Source: Bedellia somnulentella (Eukaryota > Arthropoda > Insecta > Lepidoptera > Bedelliidae). Taken from it: a stretch of DNA of 64,000 nt. Shown one piece after another: positions 43,120-52,803 of this stretch (position 1 is its first letter; every line of letters starts with the position of its first letter). Under the pieces are notes generated by a model that did not search any database, had not been told where the DNA came from, and was given only the letters and a program-made list of their open reading frames with translations. The DNA lies in contig OY755191.1 of assembly GCA_963576735.1 (NCBI GenBank), forward strand, positions 9,763,608-9,827,607, given 5' to 3'. Both the position numbers and the translations under genes were made by a program.

Positions 43120-43245
43120 TATTCAGAGTGTGGATAGGCCTCCCAAAAAGTGAACGACTTGGTAGTGCACAGGAACAGTTGTTGTAGTCTTTGGGAGAGG
43201 TATATACAGCAGTGGACTACTATTGAATGATGATAATGAACCGAC
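43120..43245 (+). mobile_element. RTE-type LINE 3' end
   Basis: Holds GTGCACAGGAACAGTTGTTG, CAGCAGTGGACTACTATTGA and an ATGATGATAATGAA tail. The GGCC...CAGCAGTGGAC...GATGATGATGA ending is, from memory, a common lepidopteran RTE-family 3' end. Confidence 0.6.
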
Positions 43246-43424
43246 TTGTTAACTTTTTGCTGTTAGTGTTGAGCACTCTATAATATTAATCAATAAAAAT
43301 ATTAATAAGAGCACTAAACATAGGCTTTAAGAAGTATATTTCTTGTATTTTAATTTAACTTTTGTTTCAATGAATTTCTAAATAAGCGATAAAGAAAAAT
43401 CTTTCAGGTTCACATACATGCATA

Positions 43425-43525
43425 TACTCACGTCATTAATTCCCATTGGGGTAGACAGAGACTATTAATCGCCACTTCGTACAATCCTGGCAAACCCCTC
43501 TAGCATAAAGTAAAATCGCCACAGA
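43425..43525 (-). mobile_element. LINE L 3' end fragment
   Basis: CATATACTCACGTCATTAAT then CCCATTGGGGTAGACAGAG and CGCCACTTCGTACAATCCTG: complement of the L tail and last codons. Confidence 0.75.
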
Positions 43526-43529
43526 ACGA

Positions 43530-44105
43530 GTTGTCTCTTGTACGAAGGACTCCGCACCATGGAATCCGTACCATTATCTATATCTATATTATTTATGTCT
43601 TTATATAGTGCAAAAAAATACATAATCAATTAAAATTTCGACCTTCCAGCTATCAGTGTTTATAAGATACAGCCTGGTGACAGGCAGACAGGCATACAGC
43701 GTAGTCTTAATAATAGGGCCCCCTTAAAGTACCCTAAAATGGTAACGTAAAAATAATATAAGCATTAAGAGCTTGTTTGAGACTGACACCAGATTCGAAC
43801 TCATAACTTTTGTGTTAAATGCAAAGCGGTTATCCACTCAGCTACCGAGTTTACACAATGAATTCTACACCAGTACTTTCTTCCAAGGATAGTACATTTT
43901 CTATGCCACGTAATTGTTTTTGATAGTGTCGGATTATTTAGGAATTGGCCCGAATCCAGTTATCTGAAGCAGTAGGTGCAATGTACGAAATACCGGATAA
44001 ACCGGATTGCATATTAAATGCTGAATCTATATTTCGAAAGCAATTTTACTTGACTGAAACTAGTCGCTGGTTATTAGTTTTAGCAACATAAGTCTTATTT
44101 AGGCA
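43530..44105. other. Mostly unassigned, with a tRNA-like SINE head
   Basis: 43785-43860 on the minus strand reads box A-like TAGCTGAGTGGATAACCGC and box B-like GAGTTCGAATCTGG. No clear SINE body follows. Nothing else recognised. Confidence 0.4.
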
Positions 44106-44109
44106 GATA

Positions 44110-44850
44110 TACTAACTTACACTTACTTACTTACTTATACTCACGCCCATTGTTCCCATTGGGGTAGGCAGAGACTATCGATCGCCACTTTGTACGATCC
44201 TGACAAACCTCTCTAGCTTCGTTTACATCCATCAATCTTTTCATACATGCTCTTTTATTCTTCATACTTCGGACGCCAGCCTTTTTGAGCACACTCTCAA
44301 TTTGGTCCAAGTGTGTTCTCCGTGGTCGTCCTCTACTCACATTACCTTCCACGTTGGCTCTATAGATCTCTTTCACCAATTTACTGTCATTCATCCTCTT
44401 TATGTGCCCAAACCACCTTAACATTCCTTTCTCTATCTTGCACACTACGTCATCTTTCACACCTAAACGTTCACGAATTACACTATTTCTCACTCTGTCG
44501 CACAACCTTACATTACATATACTTCTGAGGGATCTCATTTCCACTGCATTCACTCTACTTTCATGCCTCTTTTGCCATGCCCAACATTCACTACCATACA
44601 TCAGCGTAGGAACCAGTACAGCATTGTGAACTGCCATTCGCGCCTTTTCAGACAGGAACTGGCTCGACATTAGACTGTTTATGGCTCCATTTACCGCATT
44701 TCCCTTTTTTAATCTCCTTTCAATATCTTCCTCGCATTTTCCGTCCCTTGTAAACAAACTTCCCAACTAACTTACACTCTCGCCCATAATTTCAATTATG
44801 AAACGCTACTTTGCATGATCTTGACCAATTTCTCTTGCTTGTGAAATTGG
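44110..44850 (-). mobile_element. LINE L (RTE-like), best-preserved 3' part, plus an abutting second fragment
   Basis: From the tail (TACTTACTTACTTACTTATACTCACG complement, broken here by family variation) at 44110 to the 5'-truncation point near 44766. 44767-44850 is another, decayed L 3' end in the same orientation (ACTCTCGCCCATAATTTC). The tail repeat here is (AAGT)n rather than (TATG)n. Confidence 0.82.
44131..44766 (-). CDS. LINE L polyprotein C-terminal region (211 residues), 5'-truncated
   Basis: Opens MGSLFTRDGKCEEDIERRLK, then FLSEKARMAVHNAVLVPTLM, YGSECWAWQKRHESRVNAVE, MRSLRSICNVRLCDRVRNSV, GMLRWFGHIKRMNDSKLVKE, SRGRPRRTHLDQIESVLKKA and CQDRTKWRSI. The GSL.T.DG..E.EI.RR, LYG.E.W and RWFGH...RM series is the thumb and C-terminal region of RTE-like non-LTR retrotransposons. 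The reverse transcriptase palm and endonuclease are not in the window. No stop interrupts the 211 residues, so this copy is fairly young. The sequence at 7630-8012 is a homologous fragment. Confidence 0.8.
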   Translation of the reverse strand: MGSLFTRDGKCEEDIERRLKKGNAVNGAINSLMSSQFLSEKARMAVHNAVLVPTLMYGSECWAWQKRHESRVNAVEMRSLRSICNVRLCDRVRNSVIRERLGVKDDVVCKIEKGMLRWFGHIKRMNDSKLVKEIYRANVEGNVSRGRPRRTHLDQIESVLKKAGVRSMKNKRACMKRLMDVNEAREVCQDRTKWRSIVSAYPNGNNGREYK

Positions 44851-44899
44851 TCACTATTTTCATCATCATTATTCTCATTCATGTTCTACTATTCTTCTC

Positions 44900-45080
44900 T
44901 TTTTGGATGCCTGCCCTTGTCAGAAAAATTGGACACGCTGAACCCTCGATCCTCACTACAATCACGGTAGTAGTCGTTAGTCTGGCAGCCTGCACTCGGC
45001 GTGGTGGCCTAAGGCTAAAAATCTTATATAGGGTAGTCCCAACCCCCTAGGTGGGGACATATATGGGCTGTGAGGAGGAT
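44900..45080 (+). mobile_element. Retroelement X 3' end
   Basis: TCACGGTAGTAGTCGTTAGT, CGTGGTGGCCTAAGGC, TATATAGGGTAGTCCCAACC and GGGGACATATATGGGCTGTG. Shares its ending with 47400-47530. Confidence 0.55.
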
Positions 45081-45195
45081 TGATTATACGAGAACGTGTA
45101 ATATTATAGTAATAGAAATAATTGGCAGATTATTTATTTTATCTGACCCTGTTGTGAAATAAATAAGTTTTTTTTTAAATTTCAATCGCATTCAT

Positions 45196-45197
<2 letters not shown>

Positions 45198-45268
<71 letters not shown>
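45198..45268. repeat. (CA)n microsatellite, about 35 units
   Basis: An uninterrupted CA run of about 70 bases, the longest simple repeat in the window. Likely length-polymorphic. Confidence 0.95.
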
Positions 45269-45269
<1 letters not shown>

Positions 45270-45274
45270 CCACA

Positions 45275-45815
45275 CATTCCGTAACATATAAATTTACTTT
45301 TCCTTGTTATATTATATTCTATAATTTTATATTTTATTTTGGGAGCTTATGGCTGCATTTACAAAATTGTATTAGTATGTAGATACTTACGTGTAAATAA
45401 CAAGGTTCCTCATATAGTACACCTTCTAATCGTAATGTGTTAATGTAACAAGTGTAATGGTCTACCTTTTGTCACATAAATAAAATTATTTAAATAAAAA
45501 ACAATAAAGTAAGTTATTAAAATAAGCGTATTTTCCATATTTAAATTTTACTTAACAAAAAGAGACAAAGTGATAAATACATTCCAGTCAAAATCATAAC
45601 TCTCCAGTCGACTCAGCGGAGTACGACTACAGCGGTAGCTGGGAACAAAAATCTTTCCTTTAACGACATTTAAGACTTTTGCTCACTTTGCTAAGCTCAA
45701 AGAGTGCTGATTAATCAGTACAGTGCATTAACTTAATGAGTCATCTTCAAAAGAGGTGAACACAAATTCAAAATCAGAAAGACAAACTCATAATCATGTC
45801 GGGAGTTCTTCGGTA
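45275..45815. other. AT-rich DNA, nothing recognised
   Basis: Contains AAATAAAATTATTTAAATAA near 45478-45500, perhaps a retroelement tail. No gene. Confidence 0.35.
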
Positions 45816-45824
45816 GAAATGAAA

Positions 45825-46330
45825 TACGTACATCCCATAAATTCCAAAAAGGGGTAGCCAGAGCTTCACAGCTAGAAACTCCTCAGCCACATCTGGAAGT
45901 TAATAGGAGACAAGATGGAAAAATAAAAATATTGTTGAAAATGGGTCTCCAACCGCATCGCCCATAAACCACTTTAATAAAATCCATACCCTTAGTCGCC
46001 TCTTACGACACCCGTGGGTAGAAATGGTTAGTGAAATATAATACATATATACTTACACACTCACGCCATTATTTCCCATTGGAGTAGGCAGAGACTATCG
46101 ATCGTCATTATAAACGATCCTGGCAAACCTCTTTTACCCTACATGCCCTTTTATTCCTCATGCCCTTTTATTCCTCATGCTTTGGACGCCTACCTTTTTG
46201 AACACACTCTTTATTAATTGTTCAATTTGTACACTTATGGTATGCAATAAAAGTTTGAGTTTGAGCTTAATTGGTCCAGGTGCGTCCTACATGGTTACCC
46301 TTTACTAAGAACATTACCTTTCACTTTGAA
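45825..46330 (-). repeat. Repeat A followed by LINE L 3' fragment
   Basis: 45825-46028 is an A copy with a degenerate tail (CATAAATTCCAAAAAGGGGT) and lost head end. 46040-46330 is an L 3' end: CTCACGCCATTATTTCCCAT, GTAGGCAGAGACTATCGATC, then TTCCTCATGCTTTGGACGCC, with a duplicated CCTTTTATTCCTCATGC. Confidence 0.7.
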
Positions 46331-46369
46331 AAAATACATACGATATTTTAGAAGTCTGAAACAAATGGT

Positions 46370-46565
46370 TAGTAGATCTGGTTTTGAACAGAATCAACCC
46401 ATTTCTTCCTGCAGGTATCGTGAGCGGTGACTAAGGGTATTGAGGACTTTTAATTGATTGTTGAGCGATGTAGCTAATATGTTGTCGACGCAATCTAGTG
46501 GCTGAAGACTTTTAAAACTCAAGCTCTGGCTACCCTTTAATGGGTTTTATAGCAGTGAGTAAGGA
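46370..46565 (+). repeat. Repeat A, degenerate
   Basis: CCCATTTCTTCCTGCAGGTA, GGTGACTAAGGGTATTGAGG, GTTGAGCGATGTAG, tail TTTTATAGCAGTGAGTAAG. Old copy. Confidence 0.65.
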
Positions 46566-46671
46566 GTAACAAACGCCTGTTTTAAACGACGAGATATGTA
46601 GTTAAAGTGACAAGCACACTACAACCGCTCTGTGGGGCTAATTATCTATTTATAGTCAAATTTTCAAGACT

Positions 46672-46815
46672 GAAGCGTTCACGCCATATATACCAGAAGG
46701 GGTTTGCAGAAGTACTAATACTTCTGAACATCATGTGACATCGTCACTAGGTGTTTAGAGGACCCACGTTTTGCTTGGACAGTGTACTCACGTGATAGGG
46801 GGCAGGCCGCCGTTT
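46672..46815 (-). repeat. SINE S1, 3' part
   Basis: GCGTTCACGCCATATATACC through GTTTGCAGAAGTACTAATAC to GATAGGGGGCAGGCCG. Head missing. Confidence 0.72.
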
Positions 46816-46819
46816 AGTC

Positions 46820-47250
46820 AAATGTGCAGTTTTATAGAAATTACCTAAAATTCAGTTTAAATTTAGACTATTTATAAAAGGAGGCGATAAGTTTGCTCCT
46901 TATCACATAGGAGTCCGTGGCTAGAAATTGTATTCTGAATAGAATAAAAATAATAATATAATATAATGTTATGTTATTTTCTGATGGATTATTTCGTTTG
47001 CTACCCCAACGTGTGTTATGATGGCTCTCAAGATCGTGCACTCAGCCAAGATATGCTAGTGTAGTGTTTGTTAGTAATGAAGATAGCAACATAGTTCAAA
47101 ACACACTTGATTACATGTACAATTATCGCAATGTTCCATTTCAAACATTAGCAATGAGTGGCGAATGAGTTTACAACGGTCGATACAAGAAATAAAGATG
47201 GCGATGTAAGAACAAGAAGAATTACTCACAAAAAAAATACATTTGTTTAT
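46820..47250. other. No gene recognised
   Basis: Unassigned sequence, including TATGATGGCTCTCAAGATCG near 47017-47036. No frame or repeat family. Confidence 0.35.
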
Positions 47251-47254
47251 CCAT

Positions 47255-47535
47255 TTGATCCTGCCCTCGTGTTCTCATGGTTAGGATCTTAGATTCAAAT
47301 CTGGAGGTCTCTGGTTCGATCCCCGGGGGGTAAAATCAGAAATTTAATTTGTAATATTGAACCCAGTTTGAAACTATATTGATGGCTTCAATCACTTGAT
47401 TTTCCAAAAATTTAGATGAGTCCGTGCTTCAGAGGGCACTAATGGCCAGCGTGAGGGACTAAGGCCAAAACATCTTATATAGGGTAGGCCTAAACCCTAA
47501 GGTTGGGATATACATGGACTGTGAGAAGTTAATTT
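47255..47535 (+). repeat. tRNA-like SINE head followed by X-type 3' end
   Basis: 47270-47335 has GTTCTCATGGTTAGGATC (weak box A) and CTCTGGTTCGATCCCCGGGG (box B). 47435-47530 has GCCAGCGTGAGGGACTAAGG and GGGATATACATGGACTGTGA, the X ending. The two may form one tRNA-headed SINE with an X-derived tail, or be two insertions. Confidence 0.5.
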
Positions 47536-47651
47536 GAACTTTAAGTGACAACCAAAAAAGAACAATTTTATTTATATTTTTTTTTACATGTTTTGAGTTA
47601 AATCTTTATAATATAAAGCTGTCTGGTGCAAATGTATGCTTTCGTTAAAGT

Positions 47652-47906
47652 TACATACATGCATACATACATATACTCACGGCTATAAATCCCTTAATGG
47701 GGATGCCAGAGCTTTGGAATGAGAAATTCCTCAGCCACTTTTGGAAGTTGATTGGGAAAAAGATGGTAATAATAAATGTTTTGGTGGCGGGTCTCCAACC
47801 ACATCGCCCAAAAATCACTTAAAAAGCCCCTATACCCTTAGTCGCCTCTTGCGATCACCCACGGGTAGAATTGGGGTAGTGTTATTCTAAGCCGACACTA
47901 CACGGC
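47652..47906 (-). repeat. Repeat A, full length
   Basis: (CATA)n tail, CTCACGGCTATAAATCCC, TTTGGAATGAGAAATTCC subfamily, head AGCCGACACTACACGGC. Confidence 0.87.
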
Positions 47907-48019
47907 AAAGTTAAAGTTATTCCACAAATTTGATTTACGCTACATGCAATATCTTCAAGCAGGTGTATTCTGATTTCATAATCTGGTCGTATATCTCACC
48001 TATCGAAAGAAGCATAAAA

Positions 48020-48620
48020 ACATACAGAAATACACACACTCAACGTAGTAAGTACTAAGTACCATGCTGGCAAACCTTTTGAATATTTTTGAACAGTCTT
48101 CAGTTTTCCACGAATGCAATTTTATTCTTTACACTTTTAAGCACACACTCTATATAATTTAAATTATCATTGGCCACAGCATCTATTGCAGATGTTTGTT
48201 GCAGCGCTCATGGGTTACGGTTTGCCGCACCGCCGTTGGTGGCTGTAGAGCCCTATGGCTGCGCGGCATTTCTTGCCACATCTGTCGCACACGAAACGAG
48301 AGTCTGCAGTCATCTTTGCTTTAGATTCTCCAGCCAGTCTTCGTCATGTTTGACAGTTCCGACTTTGATGTCATGACGCCATTGATAATTTAAATATACA
48401 CAAACATATACTCACGGCTATAAATCCATAGAACTGGGGAAAAGATTGTGAAATAATATAATCTAAATATTCTATCTAAATATACAGACATATACTCACG
48501 GCCTTGAAACCCGAAAAGGGGCAGCCGAAGCTTTCGAGCTAGAAATTTCTCGGCCACATTTGGAAGTTAATAGAAGACAAGATGGTAGAAATGAAGAATC
48601 ATTGGTGATGGGTCTTCAAC
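48020..48620 (-). repeat. LINE L fragment and two repeat A fragments
   Basis: 48020-48165: a decayed L 3' end (ATGCTGGCAAACCTTTTGAA, TTTTAAGCACACACTCTATA). 48395-48455: A tail with CTCACGGCTATAAATCC. 48482-48620: second A tail half (CTCACGGCCTTGAAACCC to GGTGATGGGTCTTCAACCC). The stretch 48170-48390 is unassigned. Confidence 0.6.
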
Positions 48621-48999
48621 CCATACCAAATCAAATATACTATACTACTACATACTATGAATTGCAATTCCACAAATTTCCTTCCTCTTTGTGTGCACAG
48701 TATTAAATTACTTTAGAATCGATATCCGTGCCACTTTCAGCCAGGTGTGCCATGACTGATGCATAATATATCGCAGAAAATGCCGTCCTCACATTAATAT
48801 TAGAAACACCGACTGCCCTATGACAGTAACACGCAACGGTGCTATTTAAGTGGCTTATGATAGGTCCCTGTAGATGGATTTAGAATAAGAATTTGGGTGC
48901 TGTAAAAGTTACTAGAGGATCGGGAGCTTTTGACGTGATCAGTCGTGATATTGTTTGATAAGAGATGTTTATCAATCATGTATGTCATATGTGTGGTTA

Positions 49000-49258
49000 A
49001 TTTATCATGGTTGCTATCGGTGAGGGAAAACATCGTGAGGAAACCCACATGGCTGAGTAGTACTTAGTCATGTGACAGTGTATTCGTACAAAACGGCGAT
49101 AGGCCTGCCCCCTATCACGTGAGTACACTGTCTAAGCAAAACGTGGGTACCTTCTCTGGAAACTAGATGGCGCTTGCCATGTGAGTCCAGGAGTATTGGT
49201 ACCTCTGCCAACCCCTTCGGGGATAAACGGCGTGAACGTTTATGTTATGTTATGTTTA
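49000..49258 (+). repeat. SINE S1, 5'-truncated, second subfamily
   Basis: From GGTTGCTATCGGTGAGGG through GAAACTAGATGGCGCTTGCC to CCCCTTCGGGGATAAACGG, CGTGAACGTTTATG and (TTATG)n. Nearly identical to the 3' part of 58612-59104. Confidence 0.85.
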
Positions 49259-49264
49259 TGTAAG

Positions 49265-49563
49265 AGATGTTTAGTGTCGGCTTAGAAAAGCACTATTCCA
49301 TTTCTTTCCATGGGTGCTTATAGAAGGCAACTTAGGGTGATGTGACTTTTTATATAAGTATATATATATATATATATATATATACATGTTATACAAAAAG
49401 TCATATATATATACATACATCACCATATAAAAAGTCATATAAGTCATATATATATATATATATATATAACTTATTTAAAAAGTCACATCACCCTAAGTTG
49501 CCTTCTATAAGCACCCATGGAAAGAAATGAAATAGTGCTTTGCTAAGCCGACACTAAACATCT
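49265..49563. mobile_element. Large palindrome: 95-bp arms derived from the repeat A head
   Basis: The left arm 49265-49359 and right arm 49469-49563 are inverse complements with about three mismatches. Each arm begins AGATGTTTAGTGTCGGCTTA, that is, the head of repeat A, and continues through CATGGGTGCTTATAGAAGGC into A sequence. The loop is (TA)n with TATAAAAAGTCATATAAG fragments. Confidence 0.85.
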
Positions 49564-49779
49564 TTTTTTCCAACAATTTCACGACTGTATATATATGAAG
49601 TATATTGAGTGTATCTATGGTAGGAAAACTATCAGCAAAGATCCCATTGCGTTTGCTTGATCCCAGTTTGATTTCCAGCGGGAAATGGTTGGTGCTATTC
49701 TACACTAACAGTAAAAAGAGTCGAGGTTCCCATAGAAAGAGACGAAAGAATTGAAAGTGAGCAGTCAGCGGAAATAAAC

Positions 49780-49908
49780 ATACAAACATATACTCCCGCT
49801 ATTATTTCCCAGACACTATAAGTGCGCCACTTTGTACGATCCTGACGAACCTTTTTAGCCTTTTTTTACATCCGTCAAGCTTTTTATACATACTCTTATA
49901 TTCTTAGC
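49780..49908 (-). mobile_element. LINE L 3' end fragment
   Basis: ACATATACTCCCGCTATTAT, GCGCCACTTTGTACGATCC, TTTACATCCGTCAAGCTTTT, TATACATACTCTTATATTC: L complement, ending where the next LINE begins. Confidence 0.7.
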
Positions 49909-49911
49909 ACT

Positions 49912-50322
49912 AATAAAGTAAGTAATAAACTAAGAAAAGTAATGAGGAAAATTCTGGGTCCCAACAGGATGGAAGATGGCACTCTGAGAATGAGGAAGAA
50001 CCAGGAAATCGAAGACCTGATTTCTGAACCTAACATCATCGGCGAAATAAAGTCCCACCGGCTCCGCTGGCTTGGCCACCTAGAGAGGATGGGGGAGGAT
50101 CGGGCGGTCAAAAAGGTTTACCTTGGAATACCAAGCGGTCGAAGACCAGTTGGACGTCCCAAATATCGATGGAGGGACGAAATCGAAAAGGACCTGCGCA
50201 AACTTCAGGCAAGCAACTGGAAAGAGATCGCACAGGATAGGGACCAATGGCGACTTCTTGTGTCTGAGGCCAAGATCCACTTTGGGTCGCTGAGCCAACG
50301 GAGTAAGTAAGTAAGTAATAAA
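49912..50322 (+). mobile_element. Second RTE-like LINE (R), 3' end with C-terminal coding region
   Basis: Different from L. The frame 49942-50310 ends with a stop and is followed by the tail GTAAGTAAGTAAGTAATAAA. 5'-truncated next to an L fragment. Confidence 0.78.
49942..50310 (+). CDS. LINE R polyprotein C-terminal region (122 residues)
   Basis: Reads MRKILGPNRMEDGTLRMRKN, EIEDLISEPNIIGEIKSHRL, RWLGHLERMGEDRAVKKVY, GRRPVGRPKYRWRDEIEKDL, then NWKEIAQDRDQWRLLVSEAK. The RWLGH.ERM, GRP..RW.D and W...A.DR..W series is typical of the C-terminal end of RTE-type retrotransposon polyproteins. No catalytic domain remains. Homologous in layout to LINE L but clearly a different family in sequence and tail. 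Confidence 0.78.
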   Translation: MRKILGPNRMEDGTLRMRKNQEIEDLISEPNIIGEIKSHRLRWLGHLERMGEDRAVKKVYLGIPSGRRPVGRPKYRWRDEIEKDLRKLQASNWKEIAQDRDQWRLLVSEAKIHFGSLSQRSK

Positions 50323-50324
50323 GT

Positions 50325-50700
50325 AATGACTGTGATCATTTGAAAACTTTGTTATGACACAAGAAAGAAAGTTGAGTTTTTAAAAAATATAATATTTTAC
50401 TACAAGATGTTACAAAGTTGTTAAGTTATTGAAAACTTAGATCCAACTGAACTTACCCGTACACCTGACACAATCCTTAAAGAAAACTACATAATGCTAT
50501 GAACGAATATTTATGTAATTAATTCTGAGAAAGGAATAGGGTCAAAGAAATACACTCGTAAATAAGATAAGGTTTGGAAATAATACATTATCTAATATTT
50601 GTTTGAAAGATGTGAGTTTGAGGATACAATTAACTAATGAGCTTCTTCTCAACTTAAGTCTTTGGATTCCAATCATATTACAACGTTCTATAAAAACGGG
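50325..50700. other. AT-rich DNA, nothing recognised
   Basis: No frame or family repeat seen. Confidence 0.35.
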
Positions 50701-50709
50701 AGTCCACAT

Positions 50710-50805
50710 TGAGAAGAATAAAAGAGCACGCCTCGTACGTAGAAAGAAATAATCGATAGATAGTTTTTGCCTGCCCTAATGGAAATAAAGCGCGTGAGTC
50801 TGTTA
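50710..50805 (+). mobile_element. LINE L 3' end fragment
   Basis: AAGAATAAAAGAGCACGCC, AGATAGTTTTTGCCTGCCCT, AATGGAAATAAAGCGCGTGA. A decayed end without the (TATG)n tail. Confidence 0.65.
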
Positions 50806-50826
50806 TTAAAAAAATAACTCAAACAA

Positions 50827-51089
50827 CATACATACATACATATACTCACGGCTATAAATCCCTAAATGGGGTAGCCAGAGCTAAGGAATCAGAAATTCCT
50901 CAGCCACTTTTGGAAAGTTAAGTGGGGAAAAGATCGTAAAATAAAGGTTGTTGGTGATGGGTCTCCAACCGCATCGCCCAAACATCCATTAAAAAGCCCC
51001 AATACCCTTAGTCGCCGCTTACGTACACCCATGGGAAGAAACGGGGTAGTGCTATTCTAAGAACACACGACGACACGACACTACACAGC
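50827..51089 (-). repeat. Repeat A, full length
   Basis: (CATA)n tail, CTCACGGCTATAAATCCC, body, head with a short ACGACACGACACTACACAGC slippage. Confidence 0.87.
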
Positions 51090-51144
51090 ATACATAATTT
51101 GAACAAACTTTTAATTATCATAGTTATAAAGACCAATCATAATT

Positions 51145-51478
51145 TTAGTGCGTAGAAGACCGCTTATCGTGCAGACGATAAGGATTCAAATCCCGGGTCG
51201 GGCCTACACCAAATTGTCTTGTCTAAAGTCATATGTGTGGCTAATTTATCATGGATGTTAACGGCGAGGGAAAACATCGTGAGGGAACCCACAAGACTAA
51301 GTAGTACTTTGTCAAGTGACAGTGTATTCGTACAAAACAGCGATAGGCCTACCCCCTACCTCGTGAGTACACTGTCCTTGCAAAACGTGGGTACTCTGAA
51401 CACCAGATGGCAATGTCACCTGATGTTCAGAAGATTAGTACCTCTGTCAATACGGCGTGAACATTTGAGTTGAGTTTT
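51145..51478 (+). repeat. SINE S1, long copy
   Basis: Head GCGTAGAAGACCGCTTATCG and GATTCAAATCCCGGGTCGGG (box B), body, GCGATAGGCCTACCCCCTAC, and end CGGCGTGAACATTTGAG. The CCCCTTCGGGG hairpin of the tail is deleted. Confidence 0.82.
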
Positions 51479-51494
51479 GAGTTATAAAGACAGA

Positions 51495-51631
51495 CGCCCG
51501 ATTTCTGAATTGAGTATTCAAGCTGAGAACGACTTAAGTATCGTTGTGTCTCATACATTGTTAAGATTTCAATGCGACAGAGCGATACTTAGGTTGTTCT
51601 CAGCTGGAATACTCAATTCAGAAATCGGGCG
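51495..51631. mobile_element. Short palindromic MITE
   Basis: The ends CGCCCGATTTCTGAATTGAG (left) and its inverse CTCAATTCAGAAATCGGGCG (right) are perfect over 20 bases. About 55 bases of each arm pair with roughly five mismatches, leaving a loop of about 25 bases. Non-coding; superfamily not assigned. Confidence 0.75.
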
Positions 51632-51639
51632 ATAATGAT

Positions 51640-52040
51640 GACATTAAATTTTGATAAAAACTTTAAATAAAGCACCATTTTCTCGATAAATCCATCACGA
51701 TAAACAATATTATAATATAATATTATGGACCATTCTAATCCCATCATTTCAATTTGAAGAATTACAGTCTTTAAATTATTGAAATAGAGCATCTACCCAC
51801 ACTATTAAAAGAAACAGCGTGTGTATACATAAACTCATTTTACTTCAGACAGCCACTTAAACCTAAACGAATACAGGTGACCCTCAAAGAATATTATTTA
51901 TGATGGACTGCAAATGGTTGCGTGACGTGTAAAGTGTTAGGATTTCGTTTCAGGTTATGTCTCTCCTTATAATGAAATAGGCAATTATTATGAACATATT
52001 TTTAGAAAATGGGGCCTTTCTAGATGTATAGAGATATACG
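51640..52040. other. No gene recognised
   Basis: AT-rich, no repeat family. A short AATATTATAATATAATATTA palindrome lies at about 51706-51725. Confidence 0.35.
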
Positions 52041-52044
52041 ACGG

Positions 52045-52470
52045 AATGTCGGTTTACAATGTCACTACTTCTTTCTATCGGGTGTCTAAAGAGGCGACTA
52101 AGGGTATGGGGCTTTTTAAGTGGTTTTTGGGTGATGCGGTTGGCGACCCGTCACCATAATCATTTCCTCACTCGAGTCTTCAAATGGGGCTGAGGAATAT
52201 GATATATACAGTACGAGATACTGACTCAACGAAATATTTCATACTATGAATTTAATTCGACTTATAAATAACTGATGTGTAGTGCCGGCTTAGGATGTCA
52301 CTACCCCTTTCTACCAATGGGTGTCATTGAGGCGACTAAGGGTATGGGGCTTTTAAGTGGTTTTTGGGCGATACGGTTGGAGAACCTGCAAATGTGACTG
52401 AAAAGTTTGTAGTGTAGAAGCTCTGACTACCCTTTTTTGAGATTTATGGCCGTAAACGTATGAGTGTATG
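52045..52470 (+). repeat. Two repeat A copies in tandem
   Basis: 52045-52205: GTCGGTTTACAATGTCACTA, GGGTGATGCGGTTGGCGACC, cut before the tail. 52275-52470: TGTGTAGTGCCGGCTTAGGA to GATTTATGGCCGTAAACG. Both have the older wording GGTGTC.. GAGGCGACTAAGGGTATGGG. Confidence 0.75.
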
Positions 52471-52567
52471 TAAACGAAGCAGTAAAGGTTTGCACGGGTC
52501 CAAAAAGGTATGATCAATAGGCTATGCTCTCTTACACTAATTGCTACTTAAAACTTGAACATATAAA

Positions 52568-52802
52568 TATACTCAACTCAAACTCTACTCAGAGGTTCAC
52601 GCCATATATACCTGAAGGGTTGGCAGAGGACCTTATACTTCTGAAAATCACGTGACATTTTCACCTCGTGTTCAGAGTACCCACGTTTTGCTTGACTTTT
52701 TGGGGCCTATCACCATTGTTGTACGAATACACTGCCACATGACAAAGTACAACTAAGTAGTGTAGGTTTCCTCACGATGTTTTCCCTCACCGTTAACTAC
52801 CA
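52568..52802 (-). repeat. SINE S1, 3' part
   Basis: GGTTCACGCCATATATACCT, GAAGGGTTGGCAGAGGACC, CCCACGTTTTGCTTGAC, up to TTTTCCCTCACCGTTAACTA. It stops exactly where repeat E begins. Confidence 0.75.
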
Positions 52803-52803
52803 T

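Noticed and set aside
48170..48376. 68-residue frame starting MATASIADVCC
   Set aside because: No recognisable domain, surrounded by LINE L and A fragments; not supported as a gene.
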